Positions 11,801 through 22,830 are shown, counted from the stretch's first letter. The stretch: DNA of 64,000 bases from Pleodorina starrii (GCA_030267565.1 BRXU01000029.1:851001-915000); one strand, 5' to 3'. Notes: generated by a model from the sequence alone, not told the origin. Made by a program: numbers and translations.

Positions 11801-13321
11801 CGCCCCTCCCTGCCTGCCTGCCTGCGTGCCGGCCCCACTCCCGGCCCCACTCCCGGCCAAATTCCCACCTCCTCCGCCTCCCCCTCCCCTCCCCTCCTCC
11901 CCCCTTGCTCAGGTACGTGACTGAGCGCAAGCAGTTCAACAGCCAGCTGGGCAGCTTCCAACTGGTGCAAGAGAAGCTGGCGCGCATGGGCGGAAACATC
12001 CAGGTACACGTGTGCGTGTATTGCGTGTGTGCGTGCGTGTGTCCTTATCCCCACGCAACCCCCGCGCCCGCATCTGCACCCTCACCTCTTGTGCCTCTCT
12101 CTCCCTCTCTCGTCTGCCGCCCAGATCCCTCTGTGCATTACCCCCATGTCGTGCCATCTTGTCATCTGATAAACCAGCATGTGCCCCATGTGTGTTGTGA
12201 AATCCCGCCTGCCGTATCTTGACAACACCCCCAACCCCTGCCTCCTCGCACTTGCACTCGCCCCTAATAAAACCCTCCTCCCCTCCTCCTCCCCTCCTCC
12301 CCTCAGTCCATGTGGCTGATGTGTTGGCGGCTGAGTAAGCTGTACGAGGAGGGACGTATGAGCCACGAGCAGGTGGGTGAGGGAGGGAGGGATGAGGAGC
12401 TGCTGTTTAAGAGGCCGAGGCTGAGGCCCACACACACACACACACACGTGTGTGTGTGGAACCTAGGGAGGTTTCCCTAAAGCCGGGGGATGGGCGGGGC
12501 GGCCGTGGACGGTAGGTGGGTTTGGGGGGTGGGGGCTGGAGGGTGCAGCGCCATGAGGGAGGAAAGGAGGTTTCTCCCTCCGCCACTTCGCTCCCTCCCC
12601 TCCCCCTCCCCTCGCCCTCCCCGCCCCGCCCCGCCCCCTCACAGGCCTCCCTGGTTAAGGCGTGGACCACTGCCCGGGGTCGCGAGGTCATGGCTCTGGG
12701 TCGGGAGCTGCTGGGGGGGAACGGCATCCTGGCGCACTTCCACGTGGCCAAGGTGAGGGGGGTGAGGGGCGGGTGAGGGGCCGGGGTCGGGGTCGGGGTC
12801 GGGAAGGGGTGTTACGGGTTTTGGAAGTGCGGGACGGGGAGGCTACCTTCTTTCTTCTTGCTCGGGCTCGTGTCCGGTCTCCTCCAGGACACAATACAAC
12901 GTAACCCCTTCACCCCGGCTGCTGGTAACCCGGCTGCTCGGCGTTGTTCCGTCATAGTATCATTGCGTCCCTCCCTCCCTTCCTCCCTCCCTTGACCACT
13001 GATTGGCCACTTAGGGACCACTGAATCCGTGCCACCATTGCGCCGATGATACAAAGGCTCCTTAGATTCTGTGTGTGTGGTGCTCACTTTCTTCCCTTCA
13101 TTTATTTCCTTCCCTTCATTCACTTCCTTCCTTCCCATAAGGCCTTTTGCGACCTGGAGGCCATTTACACGTACGAGGGCACCTACGAGGTCAATGTGTT
13201 GGTGGCGGGACGACGCATCACCGGAGTGTCGGCCATCCGCGCCGCGTCGCCGCCCAAGGCAGCGAGCGGCAAGAAGGGCGGCAGCGCGGAGGCGGGCGAG
13301 GCGGCGGCGGAGCGCAAATAG
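5816..13321 (+). CDS. ACX4: ACX4-type short-chain acyl-CoA oxidase, 14 exons, PTS2-like N-terminus
   Basis: Exons are 5816-5888, 6140-6213, 6902-7009, 7434-7556, 7926-8042, 8815-8865, 10122-10203, 10663-10757, 11076-11243, 11624-11700, 11913-12003, 12307-12372, 12645-12752 and 13142-13321 (TAG). All phases agree, giving 470 aa. The order of motifs follows plant ACX4 and glutaryl-CoA dehydrogenase-like oxidases: [90 protein letters not shown], then [10 protein letters not shown] containing the expected catalytic Glu. The enzyme is an FAD-dependent oxidase that makes trans-2-enoyl-CoA and H2O2 in peroxisomes. The C-terminus ends in a Lys/Ala/Glu-rich tail (GEAAAERK) without a PTS1 tripeptide. 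Residues 12-20, RLGVLAQHL, fit the PTS2 consensus. The last acceptor is AAG rather than CAG. Introns 2 and 5 contain antisense tRNA genes, and intron 6 contains a MITE-like element. An acyl-CoA dehydrogenase role is possible but less likely. Confidence 0.93.
6467..6539 (-). tRNA. trnR-CCU: tRNA-Arg (anticodon CCT)
   Basis: A 73-nt cloverleaf on the minus strand. The D arm is GCTC/GAGC. The anticodon stem GAGCT/GGCTC encloses loop TTCCTAA, giving anticodon CCT. The T arm is CAAGG-TTCGACC-CCTTG. The acceptor is GGCCGTG/CTCGGTC with one U-U mismatch, and the discriminator is G. A box and B box (GGTTCGACCC) are intact. It lies antisense within intron 2 of the acyl-CoA oxidase gene. Confidence 0.9.
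7162..7272 (+). repeat. (ACTC/ACGC)n microsatellite in acyl-CoA oxidase intron 3
   Basis: About 110 bp of tetranucleotide CTCA repeats with interspersed CGCA units. Open frames through it (Thr-His-Ser repeats) are artefacts of the repeat. Confidence 0.95.
8568..8638 (-). tRNA. trnG-GCC: tRNA-Gly (anticodon GCC)
   Basis: A 71-nt minus-strand cloverleaf. The acceptor GCACCAG/CTGGTGC is perfect, the discriminator is A, the anticodon loop is TTGCCAC, and the T arm has loop TTCGATT. This is the usual eukaryotic Gly-GCC form. A TTTT run follows within about 20 nt. It lies antisense in intron 5 of the acyl-CoA oxidase gene. Confidence 0.96.
9098..9558. mobile_element. MITE-like element in acyl-CoA oxidase intron 6
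   Basis: Terminal inverted repeats of about 22 bp are visible. The left end (9098-9119) is GTGTTCACATGTGAGCGAAT followed by CC. The reverse complement of the right end (9537-9558) differs at two positions. The 461-bp interior has no coding capacity and its ends hold related CACATGTG palindromes. I could not fix a target-site duplication, so the exact termini are uncertain. Confidence 0.55.
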
Positions 13322-15661
13322 AAGGCGAGAGGAGGAGGAGGAGGAGGAGGAGAGGTGGCGGCGGGAGGAGCGCGCGTGATTGCGTCGTGAGGAGGAACGG
13401 GCGGTAGTGGAGGAGGAATGGCGCGGCCTGTGTGTGTGTGACGTTTGTGTGTTTGTGTCGTTTGTGTGTGTGTGTGTGTGCGTGAGTCGTTTGTGTGTGT
13501 ATGTCATGTTACCCGTCGTATGGATGCGGAGGGAGCTGGGCGGCGCGATGGCTGGCTGCGGATGATTTGAATGATGGTGTTGGTGTTGGTGTGGTTGCGA
13601 TGGTGTCATGCATGTGGAGTCCCGGAAAGCTAAGGCCAAGGAACGCACGCACGCGCACGTCCCTACCCCCCGCCCCCCCAGTGGCTTAGCAATCTATTCA
13701 CGACGCCGTCGCCGACTGTGAGTCACGTGGCCGCCTGGCGTTTTCGTTTCGCAGCTGCACACCGCCGTACACTTGCTTGGATGGGGAAGGTCATACGCAT
13801 ACGCCATGTGGTGGCTGTTGTTGTGTGGCTTCGTTCCCTGCCGGCGGCTAACGCGCGTCGTTCCGCTTTTGTGCTCTGTTTCGCATTTGTTTGTCTGGCT
13901 TTGTGTGTTTGCGCTAAACCCTAGAACCCTAGGCTCTGAAGGCGGAGCGTAGTAACCCGGTGCGTGTCATTTTCGCACTCGGCAGGTGTATGTGGGGAGT
14001 GGGTGGAGTGGGTGGGTGCCACCCACTTTTAACGTACGGCAAAGGCTCTGGTTGACATTCCGGATTTTCCCGTCGCCAGACGTTACACCCATCACCCGCT
14101 AGACATCCCTGGTGGCTTACTCCTGGATTCGTTTCTGGTTCTTGGTGCTTCTCAACCTCACATCTGAGTAACTGATGGCAAAAGGGTTGATTGGGTGTGT
14201 GGGTATGTATGGCAGCAGCGGTGGCTTCGGAGCTGGGAGCTGATAGGCAATCAGACCAAAGTGGAAGGGTTATTTTGGACAAGTGACAAGACAACGAGAG
14301 TGTCGTACTGTAGGGAAGGTGCGGGCGGGGTTGGTGGTGCTCTGTCCGATGGCGACTCGCTGGCTCTGTGGCTTTTATTTGTCTGTGGTACCTGCTGTAA
14401 CTGTTTTGTGGCTGGGATGGATTATAGCAAGTACGTTGTATGCATGGTCCATCCAAGTCTCTTCATTACAACTCTAGCAGGCATTGGTGGTGCGGCGCGG
14501 CGTGGTCGTGCCGTACGGATGCCGTACCGTGTATTACACGAATGGCGCCGCGGCGCAGCCACGAGAGCATCCGGCAGTAGTACCGCAGCAACTTGGCTGA
14601 TAAAGTACCAATCAATCAGTACACAGTGCAAAGTACGATTCCAATAATGCAGCTTGGAACATACAGTCCTTGTCGTGGACGGATGCCGGATGGCCTGCTT
14701 GACCCGGTGGGGTCATGGTATGTAGAACGCTTGATGCCGCCCAGGGCCCCACGCAGGGCGTGAGAAAGCGGGCGGGTCAGTGCGTGGCTCCATCCTACCT
14801 GTGCGCTCGATGATGAGGGCTTTCCCGCCCATCCCCCGCGCCGCCAGAAAACGTCAGTCAGCCAGGTGCCAGCAGCCCTCCATCCATCCCACTTGAATCG
14901 CTCTCCGTCTAAATAAGGCTGGACGCCTGGTTCATTAACGAGATGGCGACACCCCAATTACGTACCACCACCCCCGTCGGTCCCAACCAGCACCTCAATA
15001 ATGACTAGAAATTGCAGGAAACAGTTTGGTCGGTCAAGTACCAGTAGTGCAGTTCGGTCGGTCACAGAGGCGCCTGGGGGGTCTGGGGACTTTTTAAGCG
15101 CCTGAGGGGTTTGGTCTGGTTTGACGCAACCGTTGTGACGGTTTAATAAAGTGCTGGGTTCGTTCATTTCCCGGGTGGACCCCCGACAGTGCCGGGAGCG
15201 GCGAGATCATGGCTGGGCCCCATTTGATTGGGCAGAAGATGACACGCTTGATCGGTGGCAATCGCTGGACATTCAGCCTCTACGGATGTTGGGTGAACGG
15301 ATGAGGTGGGGTCCTAGTTGGCAGGACCAACCGCCTTGGCCTCGCAGGTCGTATGGCGTCAAGACAGTGTGGCAGTGGTGGATGATGCTCTAAGCGAACA
15401 AACTCGTGGCTGTTTAACAATAAGAGGGCGGTGCCCTCAACCTAGAATGAACCCAGAAAGCCCCCCCCCCCACACTGTAACATACAAAAAATATAGGCGC
15501 CTGGAGCCCAGGATACTAACAGGGTCTGGTTTTAATTGTGTCGCCTCCGTCCCGTAGCGTTCCACCAGTAGTCCCCGATAATTCTTTGTTATTTGACAGC
15601 TACGGAGAATGAGGAAAGAAGACGATTGCCTGGATCAGTGGCTGTCGTGTCCCTCGGCGTC
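13322..15661. other. Intergenic: probable acyl-CoA oxidase 3'UTR, then no recognisable gene
   Basis: The stop codon is followed by a purine-rich stretch (13322-13400) and a TGTG-rich stretch (13425-13505). The first TGTAA, the chlorophyte poly(A)-type signal, is at 14396-14400. That would imply a 3'UTR of about 1.1 kb. A telomere-like AAACCCTAGAACCCTAG lies near 13915-13931. From 14.4 to 15.66 kb I see nothing coding. Confidence 0.5.
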
Positions 15662-16740
15662 GAAGCCGGTATCGTCCGGTTGCGACATTGGTTAACCGGT
15701 GCTCGTCGAGGAGCCCGGCCTGCGTGCACACCGGTTTTTTAACACCCACTATTTCGCCTTGTAAATAGCTTATGATTGAGCCTGGTACGGACGAATGTAT
15801 AACTGCGATACAACTTTCTCACACCGGCGCCCGTCCGGCGCCCATCCAGGCCCGTCCGGTATGGATGCCGGCCCCATCGGCCAGCCCTGGTATATTTTTA
15901 ATTTTATGTTACACGCGCGCAGGACCCGCAGCTTCTGCCGACATGAGCTCACAGTCACGGAAGAGTGACCCTTCCCTAACACATCCCACTTCAATTTGTT
16001 TTTGCCATATAATTAATCAACTATTTTTTTACCAATAAACGTTTTTCGCCCTGTTCTACCTGTCCTGCCGTACGGTACGTTGGTGTCGGCCATTTTCCTG
16101 ACCCCAAATAGGGAGGCGTACGCCCCACCATTTGAGCCATTAACAAACGCCTATTTGAAAAATTTTACATTACCATAGCCTACTGGCAGTCCAGGCGAAA
16201 TGGCGTATTGGGGCTACAAGACTCGGCTGAGCTTCGCGTTGTGGATGGTGATCATTGTTCTTCTTGTAACCGGCACCATCTGGATCATAGTCGGTGGAGT
16301 AACAGTTGCCCACTGCGCGGCCTGCCGCTCGCAATTTGGTCGCAACCTCACTGCCGATGTCGACCCTCGCGGCGTGGATGACCCCTGCCACGTCTCCGCC
16401 TACGCCTTCCGTCGGTACAAGCCAGACCTGGCCGCTGTGCCCGATTCACGCGGCAATTTCTACTCGTGGTGCATACTCTACACTGGCCCGACCGCCGAGT
16501 TCATCGCAGGCGGTATCATGTTCTTGCTGGGCCTGTTACTGATGACCAGTTTCTGCTGCGTTCCACCTCCTCCTCATTCAAAGGAGCCTAGGGTAGATGA
16601 TATAGCCGTCGCCGTGAAGGCTTGAGCGGACAACCAGCTGGCAAGGTACGTACGTATGTAAGCACTTCTTTGTCGAAGGTTTCTTTTTCGTTCCCAGACA
16701 TCCCAGACGGCAATGCGCCCCCAGTAGCAGAGGCACAATA
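15662..16740 (+). repeat. Segmental duplication, copy 1 (contains the intact membrane-protein gene)
   Basis: It begins at AAGCCGGTATCGTCCG and runs past the stop of the 141-aa gene to a CAGTAGCAGA motif. Most of the upstream region, the coding frame and about 110 bp of downstream sequence recur at 18497-19635 with scattered substitutions and small indels. Confidence 0.9.
16200..16625 (+). CDS. Small two-transmembrane protein, function unknown
   Basis: A single-exon frame of 141 aa from an ATG that is conserved in position in the downstream duplicate. The N-terminus (MAYWGYKTRL) is followed by a hydrophobic segment at about residues 12-33. Next comes a polar loop with a C-x2-C pair (HCAACRSQ) and further Cys and His residues. 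A second hydrophobic segment lies near residues 99-121 and ends in Cys-Cys. A short acidic/basic tail follows. Both termini are therefore predicted on the same side of a membrane. It resembles a compact tetraspanin-like half, but I recognise no family. A TGTAA follows at 16657-16661, 32 nt after the stop. The frame is shared with 19062-19494, where it is broken. Confidence 0.7.
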   Translation: MAYWGYKTRLSFALWMVIIVLLVTGTIWIIVGGVTVAHCAACRSQFGRNLTADVDPRGVDDPCHVSAYAFRRYKPDLAAVPDSRGNFYSWCILYTGPTAEFIAGGIMFLLGLLLMTSFCCVPPPPHSKEPRVDDIAVAVKA

Positions 16741-18496
16741 ATAATTTACATGACATGGCATGCCATATTAAATTGCGTACTTTTGAAGCCAGTTCTCATC
16801 TATCTCCTCCGCCTCTGGCCTCTGCCTCGCACGAGCAACGAAACCTGCCTGGCGCTAGCTGCGCCTCGGCCGAGCAAAGACATGGTCGACGACTTGAACA
16901 ATCCACAATCGTCTACATTGCGTTGAAACCCTATCTTGTGATCCGCAACTTACTACTGTATGTTGCGAGTGGACCCTGTCGGGCTAAATCGACAGCTGCG
17001 CGCGCGAGCAATCGACCTGCAGACAGGGCCTGTGCGACGCCCTTCCGTGCTCGATTTATTTTTCAACCGACGGAGGTCTGATGCAAAGTGTCGTGGCCCG
17101 CTCGCTTGCAACAATGCATCGCGCGCCCGCCGGCCAAAAACGTGGACCAACGTTGGCTCGCCCCTATAGGGGCGAGAGCCTTAGTGGTCGGTAACAAACG
17201 GTCACAACGGTGCATAGTTGAGTATTGGTGTACCTCTGTACCGGGGATATTGTCCTTTATACTCGTCCTATGTACATTGGGCACTGTACCATAGCGCTGC
17301 CGGAAAAGGCTCCGTGAGCCAAAACAGGACGTATGAGAGTGTAATTATTGTACATGTACACTTTAAATGGAAGAAAAATAGCTAGACAGAGGTGCTGGTC
17401 ACGACAGTAACCGTTACAACGGTGCTCATCACTTTGCATCATTTATTTTAACTTTTCGGTGGAAGGAACATGTCCTTGAGTAGCTGACACAGCCGTCATA
17501 CAATGCTACACATCCTCGTTCACCGATTCGCCTCCGATATGGCTACGTAAAATAAGGGGCGAGCCGCAGATGCTGCGTAGCACGCAGATGGGTTTGACTG
17601 GATTGCCCACGCGCCCGCCGCGCCAGCCCAACCGCCAGTCCCGCCCGCCGCCGACCGCCTCTACCGGTATACAAAATGCGTTCCCAGCAACAAGCTTCAT
17701 TTATCCTTCTCGACCGGTCCTGCTGCAGATCCAACCCACCTGTCGTCACACTTCCCCGGCCGCGCCAAGTATCTACGTAGCTGGCTGGCGCGTTACGGTG
17801 CTGCACTGCAAATGGAGTTACAAGCTAGATGCGTTCGTGGTTCATCAGCAAGATTCCGCGCGCGCACGCACACCTCATACACTCCACGCGCGCGCAGGAG
17901 ATGTCCGTCATGCATGTGCGATCGTATGTAGCGACTTTGGCAGGTGCAAACCGTACCGCTGCATGCTGGCTGGGATCGAGTACGGTATTGTAGTGTGTGT
18001 GCACACTGCTCTACCTGTAGGCAGCGGGTGGGGTACATTGACTTGGATGGGATGCATGCATATGTATGTGTACGTATAGGTATACGCATACCCATACGTT
18101 CGTACGTGTATGGCTAGCTACATTCGCGTCATGCATGCCAGTAGCGAAGCTCCAGTACCACGCACGCGCGCACGCAGGCAGGCGCCGTGCATTTTGTGTC
18201 TCCAACACTCGTAGCTGTACGCTTCGCTCGTAATGAAATGTGGTCCCGCGCGCCCCGTGCGGACGCTTCTGTGCCTAGCCACGGTAGTCCCCACTAGCCG
18301 TACGGCTGTACGGCGGCTGGAGGTGTTCTTTGCTTGCTGGCTTGTTCATTATTCGGGTTGGTGCACCGATCTTCGTTTGTCCTCAGAGCATATACGTATA
18401 AACGGAGGCATGCATTTCGGGTGTGTGTGGGCGGCGGTCTGTGTGTGTGTGTGTCGGCTCGATTCTGTGTGTGTGTGTCATGTTATCCGTCCATGT
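16741..18496. other. Noncoding, mostly copy 1 of a dispersed repeat
   Basis: No gene is recognised. Blocks at about 16950-17165, 17590, 17700-17850 and 18233-18430 recur in the same order at 28930-29740, with extra unshared sequence in between. Runs of ACGTAC and GCATGC palindromes are frequent. Confidence 0.7.
16950..18450 (+). repeat. Dispersed repeat B, copy 1
   Basis: It shares colinear blocks with 28930-29740. Examples are the GACGGAGGTCTGATGCAAA region near 17070, the GTAGCTGGCTGGCGCGTTAC block near 17780, and the TCGTTTGTCCTCAGAGCAT block near 18373. The unshared interior (about 17170-17580 and 17860-18230) makes this copy longer. Confidence 0.8.
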
Positions 18497-19635
18497 AAGC
18501 CGGTATCGTCCGCCGGGCGGTTGGATTGCGACACCGGTCAACCGGCGCTCGTCAAGTAGCCCGGCCTGCGTGCACGCCGGTTTTTAGCACCTACTAGTTC
18601 GTCTTGTAAATAGCTTATGACGGAGCCTGGCCCGGACAAATATATAACTGCGATACAACTTTCTCACACCGGCGCCCGTCCGGCGCCCATCCAGGCCCGT
18701 CTGGCAAGGCAGATGGCTTCATCGGCCAGCCCTGATATATGTTTATGTTACACGCACGCAGGACCCGCAGCTTCTGCCGACCTGAGGTCACAGTCACGGA
18801 AGACTGATCCTTCTCTGTCAAATCCCACCTACATTTTTTTGCCAGGTTCTTAAACAACATTTATTTCTACATACAATCACGATATTTCGTGCTGTTCTAC
18901 CTGTTCTGCCGTACGGGACGTTGGTTTCGCTCGGCCATTTTCCTGATCCGTGACCCCAAATAGGGAGGCGTACGCCCCGACATTTCAGCCATTCACAAAG
19001 GTATATCTGAAAAAAAATTACTATATCACCTTACCATTAGTCTACTGGCAGTCCAGGTGAAATGGCGTATTGGGGCTACAAGACTCGGCTGAACTTCGCG
19101 TTGTGGAGCGTGATCATTGTTCTTCTTGTAACCGGCATCATTTGGGTTATAGTCGGTGGAATACAATCTGTCGACTGCACGGTCTGCCGCTTGCAATTCG
19201 GTCGCAACCTCACCGCCGATGTGGACCCTCGAGGCGTGGATGACGACTGCCACGTCGCCGCCTACGCCATCCGTCGGTACAAGCCAGACCTGGCCGCTGT
19301 GCCCGATTCACGCGGCAACTACTTCTATTCGTGATGCATACTTCACTCTGGCCCGGGCGCCAAGTTCATCGCAGGCAGTGTCATTGTCGTGCTGGGCCTG
19401 TTACTGATGCCCATTTTCTGCTGCGTTAGTTCCACCTCTACCTCATTCAAAGGAGCCTAAAGAAGATGAGACAGCCCTCGCCACGAAGGCTTGAGCGGAC
19501 AACCAGCTGGCAAGGTACGTACGTACGTAGGTACGCACTTCCGTTATTCCGTCGTCGAAGGTTTTATTTTCCGTTCCCAGATATCCCACACGGCAACGTG
19601 CCCCCTGACGTATCCGTATTGCAGTAGCAGAAGCA
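18497..19635 (+). repeat. Segmental duplication, copy 2
   Basis: A direct-orientation copy of 15662-16740, about 2.8 kb downstream. The upstream region, frame start and 3' flank are retained. Substitutions and small indels distinguish it. Confidence 0.9.
19062..19494 (+). pseudogene. Broken duplicate of the two-transmembrane protein gene
   Basis: It starts MAYWGYKTRLNFALW and is colinear with the gene at 16200. The Trp codon of the intact copy (TGG, in YSWC) is TGA here at 19332-19334, ending the frame after 90 residues, before the second membrane segment. Further on, a 4-nt insertion (AGTT) near 19427 shifts the frame in the C-terminal tail. A 3-nt insertion adds one residue before the stop. 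Either the copy is dead or it makes a one-TM product. Confidence 0.85.
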
Positions 19636-20530
19636 ACTTACTGTACAAGTAAGGGCCTCCGGCAGTCCCGCTTTTGGTGAAAGCAGGCCGTGTGTAGCGG
19701 ACCAGCGCAAGCAACGCATAAGCCGAGGCATCGGGAATAGAGAGAGGTAGGTAGTCAGTTGCCCTTTCTCCAGGAGGTACATGTGCGCTCAGGGTATGGC
19801 TAAACAACTTAGCCCCTGGAGCCCGTAATGTTTTATTATCGTTATCGTAGTATGAGTACATTAAATGCATGAATCCGTTTCCGTGTGTCAACGCCGTTGG
19901 GCCATGCTGGGGGGGAGGGGCTGCCGCCCCCCTCCCCCAGACCCCCTTCCCCCCGCGGGTGGGGGGCGGGGGGCTGTTGCCCCCCATCCCCCCACACCCC
20001 CCTTCCCCCGGGCCGTCCGTGTAGCAGTGTCGCAACGTTCATGACGTAAATCAAGGAGCAGCCGCGGGGCCGGTAGTGCTTAGTGCCTGCTGTGGATGGC
20101 TCTGCTATTGCCACTTCGGAAAAATCATTGATGCATTAGCACTTGCCGAACTATCATTGCAGATTAGGAGTATCGTCTCAGATGTCGACCATTATTATCA
20201 ACGTCAGTAAGATAACTCTCGTCAGATATTGTGTGGGTGTTTCAACACCGACGGGATCATTTTGTCTCCCATATCGACTGTTAATGAGATCACTCAATTC
20301 AAATACTGTGCCGGTGTTACACAGTGATCGGAACAGCAAAACAGACGGGATCATTCCTATCGTACGCATGCGGCCGGCAATCGGAGATCCGCAAATTTTA
20401 ACGTCAACCCATTTGAATTTCAAATCATTTACGCTTCCTCATGCCAGTTGTAATTGCGGGGATGCGTCAAATCGTTATACGCAATGCCGTACAGTAATGA
20501 TGTCCTATATTACGGGCCAACCGGGCGGGG
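19636..20530. other. Noncoding with a G/C-run block
   Basis: No gene is recognised. Positions 19907-20015 are an almost pure alternation of G-runs and C-runs (GGGGGAGGGG, CCCCCCTCCCCC, GGTGGGGGGCGGGGGG) able to form hairpins or G-quadruplexes. Confidence 0.7.
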
Positions 20531-21610
20531 GGTTCCTACACATAGGTTCCTACCATGTGACCAATTTTTGTCTTCCCTTTGTGGGATTCTGGGTGGGATG
20601 GGCGCTTCGCAGCGACCGCGGCTTTCGGGCCGTTCAGCCTGCCAGTTGGCTTCTCGTTGAGGAGTTGATTCGGCGTTTTCTCGCTGTCTCCGGCTGGTCG
20701 GCGTCTCCGACTCGATGGTGGACGACCTTCTGCTCGCTGGGCTTCTGGTGTTCTGCTCGTCGCCTGTGGAGCTTCGTCGTCTGCATGTACTTCTGCAAGC
20801 TGTTGGGGCCCAGCTTATGCGGCCGCCGGGGCGGCCGTTGTAGGAGCGCTTGCGATGATGATGCTTCGGGATGGCGGCGCGCGGCTCGCCGGCTGCCTAC
20901 GTTGGGCAGCAGGCTAATTCGCTATCGTTTGGGTTTGCCTTCTCGCTCGGACAGCGGGTTGCGTCGTTGACGCTTGGGTTGCGTCTTGAACGCGTGGTAG
21001 GAGGGTCCGCCCGTGCGGCCTTCTCTTTTGCAGCCCGTGCTGCCGCGTCCCACTAGGGGGCGTTCGCTATAAAACAGGATGCGGAATTACAAGGGCCAGA
21101 CTTTCTGCCAAGTCGCGCTGTCATGGTGTGACTCGGGGTGCGGATTCGGCTGCACCCTTGCGATGGACCAGGAGCTTGGTAGGCGCTACCTGCCCAGGGG
21201 CTCGGTTGGGAGCTACTTGTGTGTTGTTTTCCAGGAGCATGGTCGGCGCTTCCTGTCCAGGTGCTCGGTTGGGAGCTACTTGCGTGTTGTTTTCCAGGAG
21301 CATGGTAGGCGCTTCCTGTCCAGGTGCTCGGTTGGGAGCTACTTTCGTGTTGTTTTCCAGGAGCATGGTTGGCGCTTCCTGTCCAGGTGCTCGGTTGGGA
21401 GCTACTTGTGTGGTGTTCTCCAGGAGCATGGTCGGCGCTCCTTGACTCTTTCACGCTTCGTGCGTCGTGCGGGCTTGGTGCTGATGGGCCTTGGTGGCTT
21501 TGCTGTTGGCATCCTTTTGCGGGTGCCCCTGGGGTAGGATGGACAGTCTGTCTAGCCTGTACGGCTAGCGACCGGTGTGAAAACCGGTCCCCCTTGTAAT
21601 CGTCGATTCC
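20531..21610 (+). mobile_element. Unit 1 of a head-to-tail retroelement chain (A-type, near full length)
   Basis: It begins at GGTTCCTACACATAGGTTCC and carries about 600 bp of unrecognised sequence, including a GGCCGCCGGGGCGGCC palindrome. A 63-bp tandem repeat (five copies, 21169-21440) and a shared 3' end follow. The 3' end has hairpin CTAGCC-TGTAC-GGCTAG (21552-21568), then GACCGGT-GTGAAA-ACCGGTC (21570-21589), then TGTAA (21595-21599). The same body recurs in units 5 and 6 and, truncated, in unit 3. Confidence 0.75.
21169..21440. repeat. 63-bp tandem repeat inside A-type units
   Basis: CCAGGAGC starts recur at 21168, 21231, 21294, 21357 and 21420, exactly 63 bp apart (21 codons), so several frames stay open on both strands. 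The same array is at about 22083-22355 and 23470-23745, and in a four-copy version at 24588-24805. Confidence 0.95.
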
Positions 21611-22082
21611 CAACCGGGCGGACCGTGTTGTGTTTGTCGGTCCTCCAGACACTGGGGCCCCCCCCGATTCCCCCTGACGGTCTCGACGGGAGGGCCCCAC
21701 GAGCATTTCTGGTTCTGCCCGACACTCGCTCTGCTGACTGCGGACCGCGTGTGCACTTCACTTGGTCGTGCTCACCTCTGCACGAACCTACTGTGACCAC
21801 TCTTGACTATTGTGTGGGTGCGGATCTGCCCAGCCTGGTGGCGTCTTTTCTGCTGGGAGATTTTGACGATGGTGGACCTTGCGGCGCTCTTGCTGCTTGT
21901 GTAGGCTAGGGATTGGTGGGCCTGATGGCGCGGTGGGCTTGGTGCGGGTGGGCCTTGGTGGCTTTACTTTTGGCACCCCTTTGCGGGTGCCCCTGGGGTA
22001 GGATGAACAATCTGTCTAGCCTGTACGGCTAGCGACCGGTGTGACAACCGGTCCCTCTTGTAATCACCGAATCCTAAGCACA
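21611..22082 (+). mobile_element. Unit 2: 5'-truncated LINE-type copy
   Basis: The sequence after the tail of unit 1 matches the last codons and 3'UTR of the LINE frame in unit 7. The block GTGTTTGTCGG...CCCCCTGACGGT is shared with 25984-26035. It ends with the common hairpins, TGTAA and CCTAAGCACAC. Confidence 0.75.
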
Positions 22083-22533
22083 CCAGGAGCTTGGTAGGCG
22101 CTACCTGCCCAGGGGCTCGGTTGGGAGCTACTTGTGTGTTGTTTTCCAGGAGCATGGTCGGCGCTTCCTGTCCAGGTGCTCGGTTGGGAGCTACTTGCGT
22201 GTTGTTTTCCAGGAGCATGGTAGGCGCTTCCTGTCCAGGTGCTCGGTTGGGAGCTACTTTCGTGTTGTTTTCCAGGAGCATGGTTGGCGCTTCCTGTCCA
22301 GGTGCTCGGTTGGGAGCTACTTGTGTGGTGTTCTCCAGGAGCATGGTCGGCGCTCCTTGACTCTTTCACGCTTCGTGCGTCGTGCGGGCTTGGTGCTGAT
22401 GGGCCTTGGTGGCTTTGCTGTTGGCATCCTTTTGCGGGTGCCCCTGGGGTAGGATGGACAGTCTGTCTAGCCTGTACGGCTAGCGACCGGTGTGAAAACC
22501 GGTCCCCCTTGTAATCGTCGATTCCTAAGCACA
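22083..22533 (+). mobile_element. Unit 3: 5'-truncated A-type copy
   Basis: It starts inside the 63-bp repeat array at CCAGGAGCTTGG and is nearly identical to unit 1 from there to the 3' tail. Confidence 0.8.
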
Positions 22534-22830
22534 CCTACTGTGACCACTCTTGACTATTGTGTGGGTGCGGATCTGCCCAGCCTGGTGGCGTCTTTTCTGC
22601 TGGGAGATTTTGACGATGGTGGACCTTGCGGCGCTCTTGCTGCTTGTGTAGGCTAGGGATTGGTGGGCCTGATGGCGCGGTGGGCTTGGTGCGGGTGGGC
22701 CTTGGCGGCTTTACTTTTGGCACCCCTTTGCGGGTGCCCCTGGGGTAGGATGAACAGTCTGTCTAGCCTGTACGGCTAGCGACCGGTGTGACAACCGGTC
22801 CCTCTTGTAATCACCGAATCCTAAGCACAC
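22534..22830 (+). mobile_element. Unit 4: 5'-truncated LINE-type copy
   Basis: It starts at ACCTACTGTGACCACTC, matching 21786 onwards in unit 2. It is nearly identical to unit 2 to the CCTAAGCACAC tail. Confidence 0.8.

Noticed and set aside
13900..15600. Plus and minus open frames downstream of the acyl-CoA oxidase
   Set aside because: Short, motif-free and mutually overlapping; more likely 3'UTR and intergenic DNA.
20871..21056. 61-residue frame (MAARGSPAAYVGQQ) repeated in each A-type unit as a conserved gene
   Set aside because: It is repeated only because the unit is. Units differ by few bases, so openness is not evidence of selection.
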